Source: CBDFKY01 sp965248995
GTDB taxonomy: Bacteria > Pseudomonadota > Alphaproteobacteria > Rickettsiales > UBA998
Length of the DNA stretch: 64,000 bases
Direction of reading: 5' to 3'
Assembly (NCBI GenBank): GCA_965248995.1
Contig: CBDFKY010000006.1
Coordinates: forward strand, 186,001 to 250,000
Under the pieces are notes generated by a model that saw nothing but the letters and a program-made list of their open reading frames with translations, ran no database searches and was not told the DNA's origin. The position numbers and the translations under genes were made by a program. Each line of letters opens with the position of its first letter. Within the stretch, counting starts at the first letter, position 1. Below, piece by piece: positions 47,515 through 55,995 of this stretch.

Positions 47515-48825
47515 TCAGGGATTTTTTTTTCGGCGCAGCGTTTCCCAGTAATGGAGCCGCTTGGTGACTTCCCGTTCAAAACCACGTTCCACAGGTGTGT
47601 AATACCGCCTTCTTTCCAGCGTTTCAGGAAAATAATCCTGCCCGGAAAATCCTTCTTCCGTATCGTGATCATACGCATACCCCGCCCCATACCCTTCTTC
47701 TTTCATCAGCGCCGTCGGTGCGTTCAGGATATGTTTCGGAGGCATCAGAGAGCCGAACGTCTTGGCATCTTTCCGGCTTGCCTTGAAAGCCGTATAGGAC
47801 GCGTTGGATTTCGGCGCCGTCGCCAGATAAATCACCGCCTGCGCGATGGCCAGCTCTCCTTCCGGAGATCCCAGGAATTCATACGACTCTTTTGCGGCTA
47901 TGGCCTGGGTAAGCGCCTGCGGATCCGCCAGTCCGATATCCTCCGAAGCGAAGCGCACCAGACGGCGCAGAATATAGAGCGGTTCATCCCCGCCATCCAG
48001 CATCCGGGCCAGCCAGTACAGCGCCGCATCCACGTCCGAACCGCGCAGCGATTTGTGCAGGGCGCTGATGAGGTTATAATGCCCGTCATGCGATTTATCG
48101 TAAATCGGCAGACGCTTCTGCACTAGGGTGAGCAGTCCGTCCGTATCCAGCGGTTGTGCAGGCGAGGCGCGGAACAGCTCCTCACACATATTAAGCAGGT
48201 ATCTGCCGTCCCCGTCCGCCAGCGCGCATAACGTGTCTTTCGCCGCCTGCGTCAGTGGCAGGGTCTTTTGCGTGAACTGTTCCGCCGCCTGCAGCATGGC
48301 ACTAAGCGCCATATGGTCCAGCCTTCGCAGAATGAGGACTTTGCAGCGCGATAAGAGCGCTGAATTAAGTTCGAACGACGGGTTCTCCGTCGTGGCCCCG
48401 ATCAGCGTGATGGTACCGTCTTCGATATAGGGCAGGAAAAGGTCCTGCTGGGCGCGGTTGAACCGGTGAATTTCATCCACCAGCAGCACGGTACGTTTTC
48501 CCGCGCCCCGATCAACTTCTGCCCGTTCGAAGACTTTGCGCAGATCCGCGGTGGCGTGGGAGACGGCGGAGAGGGAAATGAAGATGGCGTCGCAATGCTC
48601 TGCGATCAACCGGGCGATGGTCGTTTTGCCGCAGCCGGGCGGGCCCCAGAAAATGATCGAGGGGAAAGCGTCTGCTTTCAGGGCGCCGGCAAGCAGTGTA
48701 TCTTCGCCCAGTATATGCTCCTGCCCCAGCACCTGATCGAAGCGGGCAGGGCGCATCCGGTCTGCCAGGGGGCGGCTGGTGTCGGACGCGGCGGGCGGGG
48801 TGAGGTTTAATCGAGGTGGTTTCAT
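47515..48825 (-). CDS. rarA: Replication-associated recombination protein A (RarA/MgsA)
   Basis: 436 residues. ADRMRPARFDQVLGQEHIL opens the AAA+ module, then Walker A FWGPPGCGKTTIARLIA near residue 60, Walker B VLLVDEIHRFNRAQQD and sensor GATTENPSFELNSALLSR. The C-terminal part has KSLRGSDVDAALYWLARML and the tetramerisation region YRDAKTFG-like. It acts at stalled replication forks. It is the last core gene before the accessory island on the right. Confidence 0.94.
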   Translation of the reverse strand: MKPPRLNLTPPAASDTSRPLADRMRPARFDQVLGQEHILGEDTLLAGALKADAFPSIIFWGPPGCGKTTIARLIAEHCDAIFISLSAVSHATADLRKVFERAEVDRGAGKRTVLLVDEIHRFNRAQQDLFLPYIEDGTITLIGATTENPSFELNSALLSRCKVLILRRLDHMALSAMLQAAEQFTQKTLPLTQAAKDTLCALADGDGRYLLNMCEELFRASPAQPLDTDGLLTLVQKRLPIYDKSHDGHYNLISALHKSLRGSDVDAALYWLARMLDGGDEPLYILRRLVRFASEDIGLADPQALTQAIAAKESYEFLGSPEGELAIAQAVIYLATAPKSNASYTAFKASRKDAKTFGSLMPPKHILNAPTALMKEEGYGAGYAYDHDTEEGFSGQDYFPETLERRRYYTPVERGFEREVTKRLHYWETLRRKKNP

Positions 48826-48933
48826 TTTCTAAGGAAAGTATCGCTTACGGACGTCCGCATTGTCCACCCACATTATGTCAAAACCAAAAATGGCACAATA
48901 TAAGGGTGCTTCCATATCCTGCAAGGCTGCGGC

Positions 48934-49500
48934 ATGCGCTATGCATCATGCGGATCTTCGCAGATCGCCTTATTCCCGGCTTTCTTCTACTGCGGGAATA
49001 TTTCGTGCGAGCTTGCCTTCACGGAAAAAACCCATGAAGGTGAACTGGACGGAGCATACAAATGCCCGCACTGCAAAGAACTGAACGTGCCTAAAATGCT
49101 GGAGGGAGATCTTTTCACTCAAGCGGGTTTGCTTCCGGACGATGTTTCGTTTCTGGAAGAAAATCTTGGGCTCGTGAAAACTTCCCATACTACGGTTACG
49201 GTTACGGATGATGTAGTTTATTCTAAGAAACCCATGAATACACCCAACTGGCTCAAATTGTCTCTGATTGGTGGCGCAGGCTTTCTGGTGACTCTGTTCA
49301 CCTGGAACGCGTTTCAGGTCAATCATGCAAGGCAGTTGATGCCGACGCAGCAGGTAACCATTCCCGCTGGAACGGTTTACGAGGGGCAACCCTTGCAGCA
49401 ACCCGTGGTCATCCAACCCCAACAATCGTTTGGGTGGAGTGATTACTTCATGTTGCAGGCTATTACCGGCGGCGGAAACTATTCTCCTGCACCCAAATGA
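48934..49500 (+). CDS. Hypothetical zinc-ribbon membrane protein
   Basis: 188 residues. A Cys-rich N-terminal part (ASCGSS, YCGNISC, AYKCPHCKELNVP) suggests a zinc ribbon. A helical region (FLEENLGLVKTSHTTVTVT) and a single membrane segment (LKLSLIGGAGFLVTLFTW) follow, then a Gln/Pro-rich tail (QPLQQPVVIQPQQS). The start is uncertain: the frame is open only to about 48900, and the listed ATG may not be the true one. Its stop overlaps the recombinase fragment's ATG (ATGA). Family not recognised. Confidence 0.5.
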   Translation: MRYASCGSSQIALFPAFFYCGNISCELAFTEKTHEGELDGAYKCPHCKELNVPKMLEGDLFTQAGLLPDDVSFLEENLGLVKTSHTTVTVTDDVVYSKKPMNTPNWLKLSLIGGAGFLVTLFTWNAFQVNHARQLMPTQQVTIPAGTVYEGQPLQQPVVIQPQQSFGWSDYFMLQAITGGGNYSPAPK

Positions 49501-49868
49501 CACTGGATGAAAATCATGGATTTGTGGCAACAGGGATTGAGCCGTTCCACTGGCAATCCACCGACCCCGTGCGCCGTATTTTTCAACACGCCTTCACTTT
49601 GGCAGGATTGCCCTACTACCACCCGCACACCTTCCGTCATACGCTGGGACATATGGCATATACCCTTAATCTGACAGGGGAAGGGCTAAAAGCATGGAGC
49701 CAGAATTTAGGGCATGAAAACGTGAATACCACCCTCACCAGTTACGGCACGCTTTCCACCCATCGGCAAGGCGAGGTGATTAAGGGGCTGGGGAAAGAGG
49801 AGAAAGAGGAAGATAAGCTGGATGTGATATTGCGGATGATGCAGAATATAAAAGGGGAAAATGTATAA
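49497..49868 (+). pseudogene. C-terminal fragment of a tyrosine recombinase
   Basis: 123 codons holding the end of a phage-type integrase: PVRRIFQHAFTLAGLPYYHP, the HTFRHTLGHM box with the His-x-x-Arg pair, NLGHENVNTTLTSY with the second conserved His and the nucleophile Tyr. The N-terminal binding domains and the first catalytic Arg are missing. It differs from the full integrase at 59378-60589, so it marks a separate, older integration event at the left side of the CRISPR-Cas locus. Confidence 0.78.
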
Positions 49869-49880
49869 TTCGTATTAGTA

Positions 49881-49904
49881 TTTTGAAAATCATAGCTTTC
49901 AAAA
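49881..49904. promoter_or_regulatory. Inverted repeat upstream of cas3
   Basis: TTTTGAAA and TTTCAAAA (8-base arms, 8-base gap) lie 50 bp before the cas3 start in an AT-rich gap. A possible operator or part of the cas3 promoter; the regulator is unknown. Confidence 0.4.
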
Positions 49905-49953
49905 CTGTTTTCAATAAATAGTGGAGCGTATATTGATATTATCAGACGGTTTT

Positions 49954-52332
49954 ATGTCATCTCATTCACCAGTTGCCCATCGCGCCCCCAACAAGCCGGA
50001 TCATGCGTTGCAGACGCATTTAGAAGTAGTAAGTAAAGAGGCAGCACAGAAAGCATCCGGTTTTTCAGGCGATGCATGGGCCGCGTTGATCGGACTATGG
50101 CATGATTTAGGGAAATATAATCTTGCGTGGCAAGACTATATTAAAAAGGCGACAGCGCAGACCGAAGACGCGCATCTGGAACAGGAACATCGCAAGCAGC
50201 GTGGGCCGAATCATTCCTCTGCTGGCGCACTCTATGCACGGGAGTGGTTACGGAACCATTTTCCTAAGCCAGCCGCGGACACCTTGGCATGTATTCTTGC
50301 TTACCCTATCATGGGGCATCATGCAGGACTGGCGGATTACGAAGGCGAACTGTCCAGACGGCTGGAGGAGAATGAACCCGAAGAGATGAAGCATCTGGCA
50401 TTAGCATTAAAAGGAAATCCGCCGGAGAGCATCCTTATTCCACTGTCGTCCGGCGATTTGCTGGCTCCTTTAAAAGACGGGCGCGACATCAGCTTCTTTA
50501 TTCGTATGTTGTTTTCGGCACTGGTGGATGCGGACTTTCTGGACACGGAAGCGTATATGGATGCACAAAAGCAAGCATTGCGTGAGCGAGCAATATGTTT
50601 ACCAGACATGGTGCTGCAGCTGAATTCGTATTTGATCGAGAAAAATCAGAAGGCGTTGCAGAGTGATACCGATAAAACATTGAACCAGGCGCGTACCGAC
50701 GTGCTGGAAGCTTGCCGGAACGCCGCGTTGCACTCACCCGGATTCTTCTCGCTGACCGTTCCAACCGGAGGAGGTAAAACGCTTTCCAGCCTGGCATTCG
50801 CATTGAAACATGCCGTCGCGTACCAGAAACGGCGTGTGATTTACGCCATTCCCTATACCAGTATCATTGAACAGACGGCGCAGACATTCCGCGATGTGTT
50901 CAGAGGTTTAAGCAATGATGCCGTGATTGAACATCACAGCAATCTCGGTGAATCGCACGACAGCGATAAAGAAACATCCCGCCAGCGGCTGGCCTCTGAG
51001 AATTGGGATGCCCCGCTGATCGTCACCACCACCGTGCAATTGTTCGAGTCACTCTATGCCAACCGTACCAGCCGCTGCCGCAAGCTGCATAATATTGCGG
51101 ATAGCATCATCATCCTGGATGAAGCACATCTGATGCCGCCGGAACTGCGCACCCCCATACTGCACGCGTTGCATCAATTAGTAAATTATTACGGGGTGAG
51201 CGTGGTGCTATGTACCGCGACGCCGACGGGATTGGAGCAAATGCAAAAGGAAGGGAAATATGTCGCGGGTCTGCATCCTATTATTCCTCCGTCCTCTTGC
51301 AAAACGCTTTATGACACGTTAAAGCGTGTGCGCGTGGAATTACGCGAGGGCGTGCTGGAGTCGTGGGAACCGCTGGCGGAAGAGCTGGCACGCTATGAGC
51401 AAGTGCTCTGCATCGTGAGCCGCCGTGATGATTGCCGTGACTTGCACGCATTGATGCCTGAAGGTACGATTCACCTCTCCGCGCTGATGTGCGCCGAGCA
51501 TCGCAGCCATGTCATCGCCGACATCAAAAAGCGACTGGAGAATAAGCAGCCGGTGCGCGTTATCAGCACGCAGTTGGTGGAAGCGGGCGTGGACGTCGAT
51601 TTCCCCGTGGTGTATCGCGCCATGGCGGGACTTGATTCCATTGCGCAGGCGGCGGGCAGGTGCAATCGTGAGGGAACGCTGAAAGAGGGAAAGGTGGTGG
51701 TGTTTCGGCCTATGCGCGGTGCGCCTGCAGGGGTGTTGAGACAGGCGGAGCAGGCGGCTGAGGATATACTTAGACGTTATCCAGTGGAAAGCATCCTTTC
51801 AACTGATGCACAATCGGATTATTTTAACGCTTTCTATGATTGTTTTGATGGTGACAAGAAAAAGATTCTATCCTCATTAAAAGCGGATAAGCCCTTGTCA
51901 CCTGTTTGGCTTGAGCATCTTTTAAAACAATATGATATTGCAACTGTTTTGCACAGGCGTATGCCACCGCATTATCGCTTCAAAGAAGCTGCGCAGAATT
52001 TCCAGATGGTGGAGGACCATAATCTTCCAGTAATTGTGCATTACCATGATAAAGAAGGCAAATGGAATGACGAGCTGCTAAAAAGCCTGCTTTATGGAAA
52101 GCCCAGCCGTAATCTGCTTCGTAAAGCCCAGCGTTATACGGTAAATGTTCCACAAAACATCATAGATAAACTGCTTAAGATGCCGGTTTCCCCAATTATA
52201 GAAATTCAATCTTTAGGAATATTTGTGCAATCAATGCCGGACGGATGCACCGTGCCTGACTTTTACGATAAAAAAGTAGGTTTGGCGAAAGAATATAAAA
52301 TAGTTGGAAACATTGAAAATTATATATCCTGA
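49954..52332 (+). CDS. cas3: CRISPR-associated helicase/nuclease Cas3 (type I-C)
   Basis: 792 residues from ATG 49954; an in-frame GTG at 49921 would add 11. The HD nuclease domain comes first, with LWHDLGKYNLAWQDYI near residue 49 and GPNHSSAGALYARE. The superfamily 2 helicase follows, with VPTGGGKTLSSLAFALKHA near residue 269, DEAHLMPPELRTP near 388, LVEAGVDVDFPV and AGRCNREGTL near 567. Cas3 is recruited by DNA-bound Cascade to unwind and degrade the target. It is separated from cas5c by 294 bp, a gap with its own promoter and a crRNA-like element, so cas3 is probably transcribed apart from the other cas genes. Confidence 0.95.
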   Translation: MSSHSPVAHRAPNKPDHALQTHLEVVSKEAAQKASGFSGDAWAALIGLWHDLGKYNLAWQDYIKKATAQTEDAHLEQEHRKQRGPNHSSAGALYAREWLRNHFPKPAADTLACILAYPIMGHHAGLADYEGELSRRLEENEPEEMKHLALALKGNPPESILIPLSSGDLLAPLKDGRDISFFIRMLFSALVDADFLDTEAYMDAQKQALRERAICLPDMVLQLNSYLIEKNQKALQSDTDKTLNQARTDVLEACRNAALHSPGFFSLTVPTGGGKTLSSLAFALKHAVAYQKRRVIYAIPYTSIIEQTAQTFRDVFRGLSNDAVIEHHSNLGESHDSDKETSRQRLASENWDAPLIVTTTVQLFESLYANRTSRCRKLHNIADSIIILDEAHLMPPELRTPILHALHQLVNYYGVSVVLCTATPTGLEQMQKEGKYVAGLHPIIPPSSCKTLYDTLKRVRVELREGVLESWEPLAEELARYEQVLCIVSRRDDCRDLHALMPEGTIHLSALMCAEHRSHVIADIKKRLENKQPVRVISTQLVEAGVDVDFPVVYRAMAGLDSIAQAAGRCNREGTLKEGKVVVFRPMRGAPAGVLRQAEQAAEDILRRYPVESILSTDAQSDYFNAFYDCFDGDKKKILSSLKADKPLSPVWLEHLLKQYDIATVLHRRMPPHYRFKEAAQNFQMVEDHNLPVIVHYHDKEGKWNDELLKSLLYGKPSRNLLRKAQRYTVNVPQNIIDKLLKMPVSPIIEIQSLGIFVQSMPDGCTVPDFYDKKVGLAKEYKIVGNIENYIS

Positions 52333-52361
52333 CATTTTAGGGGTCGATTTTATTTTCATTG

Positions 52362-52398
52362 TTCCTTTCAATTCTAATATAATTTCTTGACGACTACT
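52362..52398 (+). promoter_or_regulatory. Predicted effector-complex target site (TTC PAM plus seed match)
   Basis: TTC at 52362-52364 is followed by CTTTCAATTCTAATAT (52365-52380). This matches the first 16 bases of the pseudo-spacer at 52550-52565 except at positions 6 and 12. Beyond position 16 the match stops. A Cascade footprint of 34 bp from 52365 would cover the -35 box at 52387-52392. The TTC PAM is known for type I-C, and every sixth base of a type I guide is flipped out, so the two mismatches should be tolerated. The target call is inference. Confidence 0.6.
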
Positions 52399-52415
52399 TT
52401 CAATTCTTCTATTAA
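52387..52415 (+). promoter_or_regulatory. Promoter of the cas5c-cas2 operon
   Basis: TTGACG (52387-52392) and TATTAA (52410-52415) with a 17-bp spacer, a near-consensus sigma-70 promoter. Transcription would begin near 52422 and pass through the crRNA-like element into cas5c. A second partial copy of the target motif (CTTTCAATTCT, 52397-52407) lies inside the spacer, without a TTC before it. Confidence 0.65.
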
Positions 52416-52516
52416 TTTTATCGCTGGCGAAAACACGCTGTTCGATGCGTGAGTTCATCGTGGAAGGCCTCTAAAGACAGGGTCCAAACTTGTAAGTGGT
52501 TGCCTTTTTCGTCAGC

Positions 52517-52613
52517 ATTCGACTTTTATATCGAGTTGTGGATTGAAACCTTTCGATTCTTATATGGCGATTGACAAAATGGTGCCTCACACTTTATAAG
52601 TGTGGGGTCGCCT
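52517..52613 (+). ncRNA. Candidate Cas-regulating crRNA-like RNA (CreR/CreA type)
   Basis: First degenerate repeat, 52517-52549: a 6-bp stem (ATTCGA/TCGAGT) and then the exact last 12 bases of the array repeat, GTGGATTGAAAC, which include the 11-nt 5' handle left by Cas5c. A pseudo-spacer of about 32 nt follows (52550-52581). Then comes a second hairpin (CCTCACAC/GTGTGGGG, 52585-52607) where the next repeat's stem would be. It lies on the same strand as the operon, between the promoter and cas5c. The pseudo-spacer seed matches the site upstream of that promoter. A weak promoter of its own (TTGCCT at 52500-52505) is possible. If processed, it would guide Cascade to repress the operon and itself. 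Not an ordinary array, since there is only one unit and both repeats are degenerate. Confidence 0.6.
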
Positions 52614-52626
52614 TTAAAGGATGATA

Positions 52627-53274
52627 ATGAAACCATTTACTCTCACCGTTTGGGCGGATTATGCCTGCTTCACCCGACCGGAAATGAAGGTGGAGCGCGT
52701 CTCTTATGATGTGATGACGCCATCCGCCGCCCGCGCGGTGCTGGAAGCGATTTTGTGGAAGCCCGCCTTTCGCTGGGAGATTGAGGCGATTGAAGTGTTA
52801 AAGCCCATTCGCTGGGCGAATATCCGCCGCAATGAAGTGGCGAGCGTAGCATCTTATGGCACGGTGCGCACTGCCATGAATGGGGGCGCGGCTCCTTCGC
52901 TCTTTGTCGAAGAGGATCGCCAACAGCGCGCCGCCACGTTACTGCGTGATGTCAAGTACCGCATTTATGCACGCCAGGTGATGACAGAGAAGGCAGGCAC
53001 AGCGGATAATCCGCAAAAACTGGCGGAAATGTTCCACCGTCGCGCGGAAAAGGGCCAGTGCGTCATGCAGCCTTATTTGGGATGCCGTGAGTTTTCCGCC
53101 TATTTTGCGCTGAGTGATGATGGCGCACCGATTGAGGAGACAGGCGATCTGGGCTGGATGCTGCACGATATGGATTTTATGCAAAGCCCGCCGCAACCAC
53201 ATTTTTTCCGTGCGCAGATGAAGCAGGGACGCATCGACGTCCCGCCGTTTCAAAGTCATGAGGTGCGCGGATGA
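52627..53274 (+). CDS. cas5c: Cas5c (Cas5d) pre-crRNA endonuclease and Cascade subunit
   Basis: 215 residues from the ATG at 52627, preferred because AAAGG ends six bases before it; another ATG at 52621 is in frame. The sequence ADYACFTRPEMKVERVSYDVMTPSAARAVLEAI, with the early PEMKVER loop and FRWEIEAIEVLKPIRW, is typical of Cas5d. In type I-C there is no Cas6; Cas5c cuts the repeat RNA and caps the crRNA 5' handle. The C-terminus has YLGCREFSAYF. Stop overlaps the cas8c start (ATGA). Confidence 0.94.
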   Translation: MKPFTLTVWADYACFTRPEMKVERVSYDVMTPSAARAVLEAILWKPAFRWEIEAIEVLKPIRWANIRRNEVASVASYGTVRTAMNGGAAPSLFVEEDRQQRAATLLRDVKYRIYARQVMTEKAGTADNPQKLAEMFHRRAEKGQCVMQPYLGCREFSAYFALSDDGAPIEETGDLGWMLHDMDFMQSPPQPHFFRAQMKQGRIDVPPFQSHEVRG

Positions 53275-55034
53275 TATTACAGGCACTCTATGAGTATTAC
53301 TTGCGTAAAAGCGCTGATCCTGATGCTAAAATGGGGGTTACAGGTTGGGATTGGAAAGAAATTTCTTTTATCCTTGTATTGAACACGGAAGGCCGTTTGG
53401 TGGCAATTGATGATATGCGCGATAAAAAACGCGCCAAATCTTATCTCCTGCCTAAAGAAAAAATCCGTCCTGGTAGTCAAATCGTTCCAAATATTCTATG
53501 GGATAAGCCCTCTTACCTATGGGGATATGATCCGGCTAGCAACAAGCCGGAGCGATTGCAGAAACAGTGCGAGTCTTTTGTGGCCGCAGTCCGCACCCTG
53601 CCTCAAGAAGATGCAGGTATAAAAGCGGTACTTTTATATTTTGCCGATGCCGAGGCAGCATTAGCACAAGCGCAACAATTTTTTGAAAGTTGGCAGATGA
53701 TTGCAGAGACCCTTCCTTTCATTGCATTGCGTTTGGATGGGGATGTGGATGAATATAGAAGGAATGTTTTGATTTGTCGCAGACCTGCCGTTATCAAAGC
53801 AATTAATGCACTGCAAAGCTCAGGTGAAGCGCAATTTGGGGTATGCCTGGTGACGGGCGACTATACGCTGATTGAGCGTACACATGCAAAAATCAAGAAC
53901 ATTAATAATCCTGAACCAAACCTTGTGGCGTTTAATGCTGATGCTTTTTGCTCCTATGGCAAAGAACAAGGGCAAAATGCTCCCGTCAGTCAATCGGCTG
54001 CAGACGGATACACTAAGGCTTTAAATTATTTACTTAACAAGGATTCTAATCAAAAGTTCCGTTTAGGTAATACCACTACAGTTTTTTGGGCAAGGAAACC
54101 TGTGTGGCTTGAAGCGGAAATAAATGAATTGATAGCAGGCGCGGGAGAAGGCCGCGAGCAACTCATACAGGAATTATACCAACTGGATGATCCAGACAAA
54201 GGAACGGGAGCAATCAAAACCTTATTGAACTCGCCACACCAAGGTGGAGGCGCAAGGCTTGATGAAGAAAATCCTTTCTATATCCTCGGCCTTTCTCCCA
54301 ATGCGGCGCGGCTTTCGGTGCGGTTCTGGCTGCCGACGACCGCCGATAGGGTAAAAGACGGACTGCGACAATATTTTAATGAAATCGCCCTTGTTGCTAA
54401 AGATAAGCCGTTGCATCCGCGTCTCAAAGCAGCACTACGCACCTTAGCTTTAGAAGGCGACATACAAAAGCATCTTTCTCCCCTGCTGGAAGGCCAGATG
54501 CTGCAAAGCATTTTCAGCGGCGCGCGTTACCCGCAAACATTGCTGGCAACCGCGCTTCGCCGTATGGCGGCGGAGCGAAATCTCCCACATCTGCGGGCGG
54601 CACTTATTAAAGCTTACCTTATTCGCAACTGTAACAAGGAAATACCTATGAGCCTGAACGAAAACCATCCTGACGAAGCGTATCATTTAGGGCGATTATT
54701 TGCGGTGCTGGAAAAAACCCAGGAAGAGGCAATGCCTGGCATCAACGCGACCATTCGTGATCGGTATTTCGGTGCCGCCTCCACACGTCCCGCCACGGTA
54801 TTTTCTAACTTGGTAAAATTGCATATCCACCATTTGGGAAAACTTGAAAACCGTGGCCGCGCCGTAAATCTGGAGCGTCTGGTCACCGATATTGTCAGCA
54901 GATTATCAGGTTATCCATCGACGCTTTCGTTGGAAAACCAAGGTCTCTTCTCCATCGGCTATTATCATCAGCGGCAAAAGCTTTATGAAAAAGCGGACAA
55001 ATCCAAAGAGCCTGCCGAATCACTAGCCGCCTAA
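53271..55034 (+). CDS. cas8c: Cas8c (Csd1), large subunit of type I-C Cascade
   Basis: 587 residues, usual length for Csd1. It starts MILQALYEYYLRKSADPDAKMG and has the family's SYLLPKEKIRPGSQIVPNILWDKPSYLWG near residue 60, NPFYILGLSPNAARLSVRFW near 340 and a C-terminal helical part (FSIGYYHQRQKLYEKADKSK). Cas8c recognises the PAM and opens DNA; an internal start can give the small subunit Cas11c in type I-C (known for the family; ATG candidates exist in the 3' part). Codon use is more AT-rich than in the flanking core genes. Confidence 0.94.
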   Translation: MILQALYEYYLRKSADPDAKMGVTGWDWKEISFILVLNTEGRLVAIDDMRDKKRAKSYLLPKEKIRPGSQIVPNILWDKPSYLWGYDPASNKPERLQKQCESFVAAVRTLPQEDAGIKAVLLYFADAEAALAQAQQFFESWQMIAETLPFIALRLDGDVDEYRRNVLICRRPAVIKAINALQSSGEAQFGVCLVTGDYTLIERTHAKIKNINNPEPNLVAFNADAFCSYGKEQGQNAPVSQSAADGYTKALNYLLNKDSNQKFRLGNTTTVFWARKPVWLEAEINELIAGAGEGREQLIQELYQLDDPDKGTGAIKTLLNSPHQGGGARLDEENPFYILGLSPNAARLSVRFWLPTTADRVKDGLRQYFNEIALVAKDKPLHPRLKAALRTLALEGDIQKHLSPLLEGQMLQSIFSGARYPQTLLATALRRMAAERNLPHLRAALIKAYLIRNCNKEIPMSLNENHPDEAYHLGRLFAVLEKTQEEAMPGINATIRDRYFGAASTRPATVFSNLVKLHIHHLGKLENRGRAVNLERLVTDIVSRLSGYPSTLSLENQGLFSIGYYHQRQKLYEKADKSKEPAESLAA

Positions 55035-55066
55035 CATCATTTTCTCAACCCTAAGGAACTCTTCCC

Positions 55067-55978
55067 ATGACCCAGCCCATCAAGCACCGCTATGATTTTA
55101 CCCTGCTATTCGACGTGACCGACGGCAACCCCAACGGTGACCCCGATGCGGGAAATCTGCCGCGTATCGACCCCGAGACCGGCGAAGGGCTGGTCACCGA
55201 TGTCTGCCTGAAGCGCAAAATCCGCAATTTCGTGCAATTGGCAAAGGGTGTGGAATCAGGCTACGATATTTACGTCAAGGAAAAGGCGATTCTTAACCAG
55301 ACTCACGAAAGTGCTTATAAAGCATTAGGGATGGATACGTCTGATACGAAAGAAGGCAAGCGCAAAGGCAAGGCGGATCAAGTGGCGCAAGCGCGTGACT
55401 GGATGTGTGAGCATTACTTCGATGTACGCACGTTCGGTGCGGTGATGTCCACGGGCACGAACTGCGGCCAGGTGCGCGGCCCCGTGCAACTGACGTTCGC
55501 CCGGAGCGTGTCGCCTGTGCTGGCATTGGAACATTCAATCACCCGTATGGCGGTGACAACGGACAAAGAAGCGGAAGCGCAACAGGGCGATAACCGCACC
55601 ATGGGCCGCAAAGCGACGATTCCTTACGGCCTGTATGTCGCGCGCGGATTCATCTCGCCGCACCTGGCGGCGCAGACGGGTTTCAGCGATGCCGACCTGC
55701 AGTTGCTCTGGCAGGCGCTTGGCCAGATGTTCGAGCATGACCGTTCTGCCGCGCGGGGATTCATGGCGACGCGTGGACTGTATGTGTTCGAGCATGAAAG
55801 CGCGCTCGGCAATGCACCCGCCCATACGCTGCTTGATAGGGTTCAGGTAAGCGGTATCCATACGCCTGCCCGGAGCAGTAAGGATTTTAACGTTGTAGTG
55901 GATGATGCAAACATGCCGCAAGGCGTAACGTTGCATCGCATAGTGGAAGCGCAGAGCATTATCGCCAAAGCTGCGTAA
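55067..55978 (+). CDS. cas7c: Cas7c (Csd2), Cascade backbone subunit
   Basis: 303 residues. The hallmark FDVTDGNPNGDPDAGNLPRID near the N-terminus is followed by GLVTDVCLKRKIRNFVQ, then VRTFGAVMSTGTNCGQVRGPVQ and HSITRMAVTTDKE. Several copies coat the crRNA along the spacer, contacting it in six-base segments with every sixth base flipped out. 32 bp after cas8c, AAGGAA precedes the ATG. Confidence 0.95.
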   Translation: MTQPIKHRYDFTLLFDVTDGNPNGDPDAGNLPRIDPETGEGLVTDVCLKRKIRNFVQLAKGVESGYDIYVKEKAILNQTHESAYKALGMDTSDTKEGKRKGKADQVAQARDWMCEHYFDVRTFGAVMSTGTNCGQVRGPVQLTFARSVSPVLALEHSITRMAVTTDKEAEAQQGDNRTMGRKATIPYGLYVARGFISPHLAAQTGFSDADLQLLWQALGQMFEHDRSAARGFMATRGLYVFEHESALGNAPAHTLLDRVQVSGIHTPARSSKDFNVVVDDANMPQGVTLHRIVEAQSIIAKAA

Positions 55979-55995
55979 ATACCGTTCGGTTTGCT

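Noticed and set aside
48826..49500. Second copy of the tRNA-Glu 3' end as left attachment site
   Set aside because: Searched by eye for GACCCCTACGGGATTCGAAC and its complement near the left edge of the island; none seen. It may lie beyond what can be recognised by eye.
49896..49912. Match of the crRNA-like seed (CTTTC then A) upstream of cas3
   Set aside because: Only positions 1-5 and 7 match and TAG, not TTC, lies before it, so it is not a credible target.
52449..52577. 42-codon frame from GTG running through the first degenerate repeat
   Set aside because: No ribosome site, and it ends inside the pseudo-spacer; the repeat-like structure explains the region better.
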